A stretch of DNA of 62,656 bases, from contig NZ_FRCD01000025.1 in NCBI RefSeq assembly GCF_900142785.1, positions 1-62,656 on the forward strand, in the 5' to 3' direction. Of the stretch, positions 25,350-32,688 are shown piece by piece. The notes beneath the pieces are model-generated. The model had not been told where the DNA came from, did not search any database, and saw only the letters and a program-made list of their open reading frames with translations. Numbering within the stretch: the first letter of the stretch is position 1; each line of letters begins with the position of its first letter. This stretch comes from Chryseobacterium carnipullorum (GTDB taxonomy: Bacteria; Bacteroidota; Bacteroidia; Flavobacteriales; Weeksellaceae). Both the position numbers and the translations under genes were made by a program.

Positions 25350-26333
25350 ATGAGAGAAGTTTATTTCATTAAACAAAATAAAGAAAAATGGTTGGGAATT
25401 GAACAGGTTATTCAAGGGAAAGTAAAAAAAAATCCTGATGACCTGTCTTCGTTGTATATCAACCTGATCAATGACCTTTCATTTGCGCAGACCTATTATC
25501 CCAAAAGCAATACCACGGTATACCTGAATCATTTGTCTTCGCAGATATTTCAGAAGATTTATAAGACCAAAAGAGTAGAGGAGAACAGGCTGATCTACTT
25601 CTTTAAAACGGAAGTTCCCCTGCTGGTCTATCAGTACAGGAGATATCTTATGTATGCGTTTCTGTTTTTCATCCTTTTTACTTCAATAGGAGTGCTATCG
25701 GGAGCTTATGATAAAGACTTTGCGAATATCATTCTGGGAGAAAATTATGTTAATGAAACGATAGAAAATATTAAAAAAGGAAATGCAGTTGGTGTTTACC
25801 AGAGTGGATCTACCTGGGGCAGTACCATAGGGATCATTTTTAATAATATCGGAGTAGGAGCCAAACTGTATATTTATGGAATTACGGCAGGGGTGGGGAC
25901 TTTATTTGCCCTTCTTTCCAACAGCGTTATGCTGGGTTCTTTCCAATATTTTTTCTATGATTATGGAGCCTTGAAAGACAGTGCAAGAGGAATCTGGCTT
26001 CATGGTGTTTTTGAGATCTTTGCAATGGTTGTGGAGGCTATGTGTGGACTTATTCTGGGAGCGAGTATTCTGTTTCCGAGAACATTTTCAAGATTTAATT
26101 CTTTTAAAACCGGTTTTAAAGATTCTTTTAAAATCTTTCTCAGCACCATTCCTTTTACCATTTGTGCCGGAATTATTGAAGGTTATGTAACAAGACATGC
26201 TTTGAGAATGCCACTGGTAGTCAACTTAGCGATAATCATCAGTTCACTGACCATTATAGGATTTTATTATTTCATTTATCCTTCAGTGGTTCATAAAAAA
26301 ACGAATAATCACAACCATGATGCAGTTTTATAA
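25350..26333 (+). CDS. Stage II sporulation protein M (SpoIIM) family membrane protein
   Basis: A 327-residue integral membrane protein. Residues 1-90 are soluble and helical, then a TM helix (YLMYAFLFFILFTSIGVLSG), the SpoIIM domain with NNIGVGAKLYIYGITAGVGT and WLHGVFEIFAMVVEAMCG, and further helices. The HGxFE motif is the family hallmark. In Firmicutes the family works in engulfment with peptidoglycan hydrolases; Bacteroidota do not form endospores, so the role here is different and unknown. First gene of a plus-strand series (SpoIIM, membrane protein, DUF4129, DUF4350, MoxR, DUF58) with overlapping or close junctions. Start chosen at 25350 because the 12 residues before it overlap the divergent RDD gene. 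Confidence 0.85.
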   Translation: MREVYFIKQNKEKWLGIEQVIQGKVKKNPDDLSSLYINLINDLSFAQTYYPKSNTTVYLNHLSSQIFQKIYKTKRVEENRLIYFFKTEVPLLVYQYRRYLMYAFLFFILFTSIGVLSGAYDKDFANIILGENYVNETIENIKKGNAVGVYQSGSTWGSTIGIIFNNIGVGAKLYIYGITAGVGTLFALLSNSVMLGSFQYFFYDYGALKDSARGIWLHGVFEIFAMVVEAMCGLILGASILFPRTFSRFNSFKTGFKDSFKIFLSTIPFTICAGIIEGYVTRHALRMPLVVNLAIIISSLTIIGFYYFIYPSVVHKKTNNHNHDAVL

Positions 26334-27279
26334 AAAAAGAGAATTTGGAGCTTTCATCACTGATAGTTTTAATTTCTTTAAACTTTACGGGAAAAACTAT
26401 TTTAAAAATTATATTCTGATCAACGGATTACTGTTAATCTTAACAATTGCCGTTGTGATCTTTGGATTTAAAGAGATCTTCGGACAGCTTGTCGGCTCCA
26501 ATATGAGCGGGGAAAGCTACTATTTTGAAAGATATTTTGAAGATAACTCAGGAATGCTCATTGTAGCGGGAATTTTGGTTTTTGTCCTTTTTATCCTTCT
26601 GGCAATCGTCAATTATCTGTATCCTGTTTTTTATATGAAAAGGATCGCTGAAGGTGCTCAAAAGATCAAGACAGATGAAATCTTAGGAGATTTTAAAAGA
26701 AATGCTGGAAGAATTTTTAAGATGGGTATCGGAATGCTGTTTATTGTATTTCCGGTGACCATGATCATCGTAGGATTTTCTTATGTGCTGCTGCTGATCA
26801 TTATCGGTTTTTTCCTGATACTGCTTGTATACCCTACAGCATTTAATGTTTCTGCATTTTTGATGTACGATTATTTTAATACCAAAAGAGGCTTTATGGA
26901 AAGCCTGAGTTATTCCATAAGATCCCAGTTTTCTTACCCGAACGGAAATGAGAAATCTCCGTACTGGAAATACTGGGGAGCATCCATCATCATGTTTGTT
27001 ATTTTGTATGTGGTGAGTTTGGTATTTACAATGGTTCCAATGGTTTTTGTGTACGGATCGGTCCTTACTTCAACGCCTGACGGAAATTTTGAAGAGAATC
27101 CTTTTGCCGGAACTGCAGGAATTATTTTCTTTGTATTCTATGGGATTTCAATGCTAGCGTCGTTATTCCTTTCCAATCTTATGTTTATCAATGCAGGTCT
27201 GATGTATTACGACAGCAGAACAGATCTTCATCAGAAAGCTGAATTTGAAGAAATAGAAACTATCGGTATCAATGAATAA
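26317..27279 (+). CDS. Integral membrane protein of unknown function
   Basis: A 320-residue protein with about six hydrophobic helices and no catalytic motif I recognise. It opens with a short amphipathic stretch (KKREFGAFITDSFNFFKLY) and has a conserved-looking polar run between helices. It overlaps the SpoIIM gene by 17 bases and the DUF4129 gene by 8 bases, so it is translationally tied to both. Position within the MoxR/DUF58 cluster suggests a membrane partner, possibly a DUF4013-like protein; this is uncertain. Confidence 0.7.
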   Translation: MMQFYKKREFGAFITDSFNFFKLYGKNYFKNYILINGLLLILTIAVVIFGFKEIFGQLVGSNMSGESYYFERYFEDNSGMLIVAGILVFVLFILLAIVNYLYPVFYMKRIAEGAQKIKTDEILGDFKRNAGRIFKMGIGMLFIVFPVTMIIVGFSYVLLLIIIGFFLILLVYPTAFNVSAFLMYDYFNTKRGFMESLSYSIRSQFSYPNGNEKSPYWKYWGASIIMFVILYVVSLVFTMVPMVFVYGSVLTSTPDGNFEENPFAGTAGIIFFVFYGISMLASLFLSNLMFINAGLMYYDSRTDLHQKAEFEEIETIGINE

Positions 27280-28069
27280 ATTACTTCTTTTTCTGTTGAT
27301 CTTTTTCTCCATTGGTCCTGTTCGTGCACAGGATAACGATGGAGATGGTACAGTAGAAGATTATATTGTAGATTCTTTGGGGACCGGACATTACCGGAAT
27401 ATGCTCCGTGCAGATTCTGTACTGATTCTGCAACCTGTTTCAGAAAATACAGCCTATCCTAAAAAGTTCAAAGAAAATATTAAGTCCAGGTATAAAGGAA
27501 ACGAATTTGATTATTCGGTATCCAAGCCGAGAGAATCTTTCCTGCAGAAATTAATGAGGAGAATAGACAAGATCCTTCAGAGTATTTTTGGGGAAACAGT
27601 CTTTACCAATTCGGCCAAAATTACAACGATCCTTATCCGCTTGTTTGCCATTATTCTTGTAGGATTTCTTCTTTATTTTATTATTAAATATCTAATGGGC
27701 AAAGACGGAAATCTCTTCTTCGGAAAGAAAAATAAAAAAATAAATATCAATGCGGAAGAGCTTCATGAAAATATCCATGAGATCAATTTTCCTGAAAGCA
27801 TTGCGAAATTTGAGCGAGAAGGAGATTACCGTTCAGCCGTGCGCTACCAGTTCCTCTTTATCCTTAAAAAACTAAGTGATAAAAAACAGATCAACTGGAA
27901 TCCTGAGAAAACAAATAAAGACTATGCTGCAGAATTGAAAGACTTAGGCCTTAAGGAAGAATTTGCGCGACTTTCCTATATTTTCGACTATGTTTGGTAC
28001 GGCGAGTTCAGTATTGACGAACAGGGTTATCAGAAATTTAAAAATCAGTATCAGTCATTTAAACTGTAA
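27272..28069 (+). CDS. DUF4129 domain-containing protein
   Basis: A 265-residue protein with a signal sequence (ending PVRAQD), a periplasmic segment of about 95 residues, one TM helix (about 117-142, RLFAIILVGFLLYFIIKYL) and a cytoplasmic C-terminal domain. That domain carries the DUF4129 pattern: DYRSAVRYQFLFILKKLSDK, INWNPEKTNKDYAAEL, and the late YIFDYVWYGEFSID. Such proteins occur next to MoxR-DUF58 pairs and, in actinobacteria and others, next to transglutaminase-like proteins. Role unknown, probably an envelope-associated adaptor. Confidence 0.83.
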   Translation: MNKLLLFLLIFFSIGPVRAQDNDGDGTVEDYIVDSLGTGHYRNMLRADSVLILQPVSENTAYPKKFKENIKSRYKGNEFDYSVSKPRESFLQKLMRRIDKILQSIFGETVFTNSAKITTILIRLFAIILVGFLLYFIIKYLMGKDGNLFFGKKNKKININAEELHENIHEINFPESIAKFEREGDYRSAVRYQFLFILKKLSDKKQINWNPEKTNKDYAAELKDLGLKEEFARLSYIFDYVWYGEFSIDEQGYQKFKNQYQSFKL

Positions 28070-28083
28070 TTAAACCATTTACC

Positions 28084-29241
28084 ATGAAAAAAACCTTCAA
28101 AATATATGCTGTGATATTCATCGTTGTGATGGTTATTCTGGCGTTGCTTGAAGTCAATAAAAAAGAAACAACAAACTGGCGGAAGAATTTTAATATTCAT
28201 GAAAAATCTCCTTTCGGTCTGTTTGTGTTTAATAATGAAGCGAAAGATCTGTTTAAAAATAATCTGAAAAAAATAGAACAGACCCCTTACGACTATTACG
28301 CTCAGCACAAAAAGGGAGTACACAATATCATCGTCATTGAAAAAGAGCTGGACAAAGAATCCTGGAAGAAAATTCTGGATGAGGTGTCAAACGGTTCAGA
28401 TGCCATGATTTTGGTAAGCCATGCTCCTAAAGATATTTCAGACAGTATCGGATACCATAGCTCGGATATTTCTTTTGAAGAGGAAAATGTGCTAAAACTG
28501 ACGGATAAAAAATATCAGAATGATTTTATTAAATTAGATAAATTTCCTTCTGGCAGAGGATTTTCATACATTAAGCCTAAAGTGGAAGTACTGGGAAAAA
28601 CAGTAGAGAAAAATAATTCAGATCAGGCTAATTTTATCAAAATTCGGTTTGGAAAAGGGAAGATCTATGCCCATAGTGAACCTCTTTTTCTTACCAACTA
28701 TTACCTCCTAAAACCGGGCAATATCAAATATGCACAGGATGTTTTTTCCTATCTTCAGGATAGAGAAACAATCTGGTTTGTAGAAAATGACACCAAAGTT
28801 TCGCGCTTCTTTATGAGATTTGTCCTCTCCAATCCGGCACTGAAATATGCCTGGTGGTTGTTTTTAGGAGGTCTTATATTGTTTATTTTTTTTAATGCTA
28901 AAAGAAAACAGCGTATAGTTCCTGTTTTAGAGCCACTGAGAAATACCTCGGTAGATTTTGTGAAAAGTATAGGAAATCTTTATCTTCAGGAAGGAGACTT
29001 TCATGATATGATGGCCAAAAAAGCCCAATATTTCCTGAATAAAGTAAGAATGGATCTTTTAATCGATACTCAAAATCTCGATGCTGAATTTGCTAAAAAA
29101 CTTCAGCTAAAGACAGGAAAAAATATTGAAATGATCAATGAAGCTATAGTTCTGATCATAAAAGGACAGGATCCCTATGCCCACGTGATGAAAGAAGACC
29201 TCACAAGATTGAATAAGCTTCTTGATGAGATTTTGAAATAA
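28084..29241 (+). CDS. DUF4350 domain-containing protein
   Basis: A 385-residue protein with an N-terminal TM helix (about 8-21) and a second near residues 258-273 (WWLFLGGLILFIFF). Between them is the DUF4350 domain (about 40-230), with WRKNFNIHEKSPFGLFVFNN and an IRFGKGKIYAHSEPLFLTNYYLL segment. The tail after the second helix is cytoplasmic. DUF4350 proteins accompany MoxR and DUF58 genes; one suggestion is a role in assembling complexes with them. The gene starts 15 bases after DUF4129 and is followed by a repeat-rich gap before moxR. Confidence 0.83.
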   Translation: MKKTFKIYAVIFIVVMVILALLEVNKKETTNWRKNFNIHEKSPFGLFVFNNEAKDLFKNNLKKIEQTPYDYYAQHKKGVHNIIVIEKELDKESWKKILDEVSNGSDAMILVSHAPKDISDSIGYHSSDISFEEENVLKLTDKKYQNDFIKLDKFPSGRGFSYIKPKVEVLGKTVEKNNSDQANFIKIRFGKGKIYAHSEPLFLTNYYLLKPGNIKYAQDVFSYLQDRETIWFVENDTKVSRFFMRFVLSNPALKYAWWLFLGGLILFIFFNAKRKQRIVPVLEPLRNTSVDFVKSIGNLYLQEGDFHDMMAKKAQYFLNKVRMDLLIDTQNLDAEFAKKLQLKTGKNIEMINEAIVLIIKGQDPYAHVMKEDLTRLNKLLDEILK

Positions 29242-29252
29242 TTGAGTAGGGT

Positions 29253-29356
29253 AAAAATGTAAAAATGTAACAATGTAACAATGTAACAATGTAACAATGT
29301 AACAATGTAACAATGTAACAATGTAACAATGTAACAATGTAACAATGTAACAATGG
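29253..29356. repeat. 8-bp tandem repeat array (AACAATGT), 13 units
   Basis: Two AAAAATGT units (29253-29268) are followed by ten exact AACAATGT units (29269-29348) and one AACAATGG. The array starts 12 bases after the DUF4350 stop, within the operon gap. Eight-base period arrays are prone to slippage, so copy number may vary between strains. The flanking sequence 29357-29396 contains, reversed, AATGTAACA and CAGTTTACCAATAA blocks shared with the element at 38212-38315. Positions 29397-29477 hold nothing else I recognise apart from GAGTCCCGAAAGGACGA, which resembles dispersed intergenic repeats. Confidence 0.9.
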
Positions 29357-29477
29357 TTATTGGTAAACTGCTAGACTGTTTTATTGTTACATTATTAAAA
29401 ATAAGTTAGAGTCCCGAAAGGACGATTTACCAAAAATCGGATAAAGTACGATTGACTAAAACCACAGATAGAAAAGT

Positions 29478-30509
29478 ATGGAAAACCATGAAAATCAAAA
29501 TGTAGAACCTCAAAGTTCTATCAATCTCAATAAAAGTGAAGATCAGTTTCAGTCCAGGATTGATATGATCGAGCTCCGTACCAGTTTAGAAAAAGTAAAA
29601 ACTGAAATAGCCAAAGTAATTGTGGGACAGGAAAGCATGATAGAACATCTTATTGCAGCCCTTCTGTCAAACGGGCATGTCCTGATCGAGGGTGTTCCGG
29701 GGGTGGCTAAAACCATCACGGCTAAACTTTTGGCAAAGACCATTGATGTTGGTTTCAGCAGGATTCAGTTTACACCGGACCTTATGCCTTCAGATATTTT
29801 GGGAACCTCTGTTTTCAATGTGAAAAACTCTGAATTTGAATTTAAAAAAGGACCTATATTTTCAAGCTTTATATTAATTGATGAGATCAACAGATCTCCT
29901 GCCAAAACTCAGGCGGCTTTGTTTGAGGTGATGGAAGAAAGGCAGATCACCATGGATGGCGTCCGTTATATTATGGACGAACCCTTCCTGGTTGTAGCTA
30001 CCCAAAACCCGATAGAGCATGAAGGAACCTACAGACTGCCTGAAGCACAGCTGGACCGTTTTCTATTCAAAATCAATGTAGGGTATCCTAATCTTGAACA
30101 GGAAATTGCCATTATCAGAAACCAGCACGAAAGCCGGAAAGAAGATAAGACAGAAGGCGTAAATCGTGTTATTACGGCTGGACAATTGAAAAGTTATCAG
30201 AATCTGGTAAAAGAAATTGTTGTAGAGGCTCAGCTCATGGAATATATCGCCAAAATTATAGTCAATACCAGAGAAAACCAATTCTTATATCTCGGAGCTT
30301 CTCCAAGAGCATCATTGGCACTTCTTACAGCGTCTAAAGCATTTGCGGCGATGAGGGGAAGAGACTTTGTAACACCCGAAGATATTAAAGAAGCGAGCTA
30401 CGCTGTATTAAGACACAGAGTAATCGTTTCTCCCGAAAGAGAAATGGAAGGCTTGACTGCCGATGAAATTATACGTCAGATCTTAGAGGGAATAGAGATT
30501 CCTAGATAG
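29478..30509 (+). CDS. MoxR family AAA+ ATPase
   Basis: A 343-residue AAA_3 ATPase. Walker A is GVPGVAKT, Walker B with sensor is LIDEINRSPAKTQAALFEVMEE, sensor 1 is ATQNPIEHEGTYRLPEAQLDRF, and the arginine-containing lid is GASPRASLALLTASKAFA. MoxR proteins act as chaperones that remodel or activate partner complexes, nearly always with a downstream DUF58/VWA-type protein, here 312 bases on. An internally deleted four-helix-bundle relic sits in that gap. Confidence 0.95.
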   Translation: MENHENQNVEPQSSINLNKSEDQFQSRIDMIELRTSLEKVKTEIAKVIVGQESMIEHLIAALLSNGHVLIEGVPGVAKTITAKLLAKTIDVGFSRIQFTPDLMPSDILGTSVFNVKNSEFEFKKGPIFSSFILIDEINRSPAKTQAALFEVMEERQITMDGVRYIMDEPFLVVATQNPIEHEGTYRLPEAQLDRFLFKINVGYPNLEQEIAIIRNQHESRKEDKTEGVNRVITAGQLKSYQNLVKEIVVEAQLMEYIAKIIVNTRENQFLYLGASPRASLALLTASKAFAAMRGRDFVTPEDIKEASYAVLRHRVIVSPEREMEGLTADEIIRQILEGIEIPR

Positions 30510-30593
30510 GTTGCAGATATTAGATATCAGGTTGCAGTTGATAGTTGTTTGTCGTACCATTTTCTTCAGTTAGTTTAACTAAAGTGTATCTAT

Positions 30594-30770
30594 ATGGCAA
30601 ATTTTAAGGAACTTCTGGTTTGGCCGAAATCGGTAGATTTTGTTACAGATATTTATAAAAGTACAGGATCTTTTCCGAAAGATGAAAATGAGGACAATTA
30701 TCAAAAATTAAATAATGCAATCATAGAAATTTCAAAAATGCTGAATGGTTTAATAAACTCCCTACAATAA
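30594..30770 (+). pseudogene. Internally deleted four-helix bundle gene relic
   Basis: A 58-residue frame starting ATG GCA. Residues 1-31 (MANFKELLVWPKSVDFVTDI, then YKSTGSFPKDE) closely match the start of the decayed four-helix-bundle gene at 14478-14843. The last 24 residues (NYQKLNNAIIEISKMLNGLI to NSLQ) match the family's C-terminal helix. About 60 residues including the IRR/NIAEG core are missing, so the two ends are joined by an in-frame deletion. The product cannot form the normal bundle. The 30510-30593 stretch before it holds only low-complexity sequence. Confidence 0.75.
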
Positions 30771-30820
30771 GTTTAACATAGCACCTGCAAACTGCTGCCG
30801 TCAATTTATTACCTAAAAAA

Positions 30821-32143
30821 ATGAAAAACCTATACATCAATACACGATTTTTCTTTTCGCTCATAGGAGTGGGGATTGTGTACGTCCTTGCATTTTTCTT
30901 TCCGGTTCTGATGTGGGCGGCTCACCTGCTTTTGCTGATCTGTTTTCTTGCTGCCATGGTAGATTATCTTTTATTGTTTAATCAAAAGAATGCACTGCTT
31001 GCCCAAAGAATACTGCCGGAAAAACTGTCCAATGGAGATGAAAATTTTGTAAAAATTGACCTTAAAAACAATTATAGTTTTAAGATCAGGACCAGGATTA
31101 TTGATGAAATTCCGTTCCAGTTCCAAAAGAGAGATTTTTTAATTACAAAAGATATTGAATCCGGTAGAAATACCTATTTCCAATACAGCCTTGAGCCCAA
31201 AGAAAGAGGAGAGTACAGCTTTGGAAACCTTAATGTATATGCATCCTCACCACTGGGATTTGTATCCAGAAGATTTAATTTCCAGAAAGACGTTATGCTG
31301 CCCGCGTATCCATCCTTCGTACATCTCAGAAAATATGAATTGATGGCACTGCAGAGTGAATTTATGCTCGGTGGAATCAAAAAAATCAGAAAACTGGGAC
31401 ATACCATGGAATTTGAACAAATCAAAGAATATGTTCCCGGAGATGATATCAGAACCATCAACTGGAAAGCTACCTCTAAAACCAACCGATTAATGGTGAA
31501 TCAGTTTCAGGATGAGAAATCACAACGTATCTTTATTCTGATCGATAAAGGAAGGACCATGAAAATGCCTTTCAATGGGTTGAGTCTGCTTGATTATTCC
31601 ATCAATGCCGCAATGGCCCTGTCCCATATTATCCTGAAGAAAGGGGATCGTGCAGGAATGATGACTTTTTCTAAAAAGACTGAAAATAAAATCGCTGCTG
31701 AAAATAAATCAGGACAGCTGAGAAAGATCTCGGAAGCTCTCTATAATATTAAAACAGACTTTTTTGAAAGTGATTTTAACCGCCTTTATCAGGATGTGAA
31801 ATATTCTCTGAACCAAAGGAGTCTTGTCTTGCTTTTTACCAATTTTGAAACATTGGACGGTTTAAACCGGCAGCTGAAATATCTTCGGGGGATTGCCAAA
31901 AATCATCTTTTAGTCGTTATCTTTTTCAAAAACTCAGAACTGCAGACCCTGATTCATAAAAACCCGGAGAATATGCAGGAAATTTATGATGAAATTGTTG
32001 CAGAAAAATTTGAGTTTGAAAAGAAGCTCATTATCCAGGAACTTAGAAAGTATGGGATCTACACGGTGTATACTTTGCCTGAGAATTTAAATATTGACGT
32101 TATCAATAAATATCTTGAGATAAAAGCGAGAGGAATTTTATAA
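30821..32143 (+). CDS. DUF58 domain-containing protein
   Basis: A 440-residue protein with two N-terminal TM helices (about 8-53), then a beta-rich segment, and the DUF58 core near residues 200-240: GDDIRTINWKATSKTNRLMVNQFQDE, followed by a VWA-like half (IFILIDKGRTMKMP, then VLLFTNFETLDGL). DUF58 proteins are the usual partners of MoxR ATPases, and the VWA-like metal-binding fold probably binds the target. In this position it ends the SpoIIM-to-DUF58 series. Confidence 0.9.
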   Translation: MKNLYINTRFFFSLIGVGIVYVLAFFFPVLMWAAHLLLLICFLAAMVDYLLLFNQKNALLAQRILPEKLSNGDENFVKIDLKNNYSFKIRTRIIDEIPFQFQKRDFLITKDIESGRNTYFQYSLEPKERGEYSFGNLNVYASSPLGFVSRRFNFQKDVMLPAYPSFVHLRKYELMALQSEFMLGGIKKIRKLGHTMEFEQIKEYVPGDDIRTINWKATSKTNRLMVNQFQDEKSQRIFILIDKGRTMKMPFNGLSLLDYSINAAMALSHIILKKGDRAGMMTFSKKTENKIAAENKSGQLRKISEALYNIKTDFFESDFNRLYQDVKYSLNQRSLVLLFTNFETLDGLNRQLKYLRGIAKNHLLVVIFFKNSELQTLIHKNPENMQEIYDEIVAEKFEFEKKLIIQELRKYGIYTVYTLPENLNIDVINKYLEIKARGIL

Positions 32144-32217
32144 TTTTGCATTCATAATAAATCCAATGGCTTCTGAAATTCTGAACGGAGCCCAAAAATC
32201 TTACAATAAAATTTGAA

Positions 32218-32637
32218 ATGAAAATAACCCTAAACAGAATCAACGACGATTTTTTATTTGAATGTACCAATTCCCAGGGAAATTCAATCCTTTTGGATAA
32301 TACTTCACAGCCGGGAGCTAAAGGCGTTTCTCCAATGGAAAGTGTACTGATGGCCGTTGCAGGTTGCAGTGGGATAGATGTAGTCGCTATCCTGAAAAAA
32401 CAGCGTCAGGAAATTACAGGTTTTAAAGCTGAAGTAGAAGGAGAAAGAGTTCCTGTAGACGATGCAAAACCTTTTAAATCCATTAAAGTAAGATTTCTTC
32501 TCGAAGGAAATATAGATCCTAAAAAAGCACTGAAAGCAGCAGAGCTGTCTTTTGAAAAATACTGTTCCGTATCAAAAACTTTAGAGCCGAATGTAGAGAT
32601 TGGATATGAAGTTCTTGTCAACGGCGAGAAAATTTAA
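32218..32637 (+). CDS. OsmC family protein
   Basis: A 139-residue OsmC/Ohr-fold protein. The two reactive cysteines are in the AVAGCSGIDVV and ALKAAELSFEKYCSVSKTL segments, the expected layout for thiol-dependent peroxidases that reduce organic hydroperoxides. The sequence is closer to the general OsmC-like group (YhfA type) than to Ohr. It stands 74 bases after the DUF58 gene and is followed by a strong bidirectional terminator. Confidence 0.9.
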   Translation: MKITLNRINDDFLFECTNSQGNSILLDNTSQPGAKGVSPMESVLMAVAGCSGIDVVAILKKQRQEITGFKAEVEGERVPVDDAKPFKSIKVRFLLEGNIDPKKALKAAELSFEKYCSVSKTLEPNVEIGYEVLVNGEKI

Positions 32638-32655
32638 TCTTTTGAATTGATAATA

Positions 32656-32683
32656 AGAGGCCGGCCCATTTGGGCCGGCCTCT
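32656..32683. terminator. GC-rich perfect hairpin between convergent genes
   Basis: AGAGGCCGGCCCA and its exact reverse complement flank a two-base centre, giving a 13-bp GC-rich stem. It lies between osmC and the convergent glucosidase gene. The T run is short on either side, but the stem strength and position make terminator the best reading. Confidence 0.75.
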
Positions 32684-32688
32684 GTATT

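Noticed and set aside
25323..25415. Longer start for the RDD gene
   Set aside because: It crosses into the divergent SpoIIM gene and adds no family sequence.
29253..29356. Repeat array as a CRISPR
   Set aside because: The unit is 8 bp in direct contact with no spacers and no cas genes are present.
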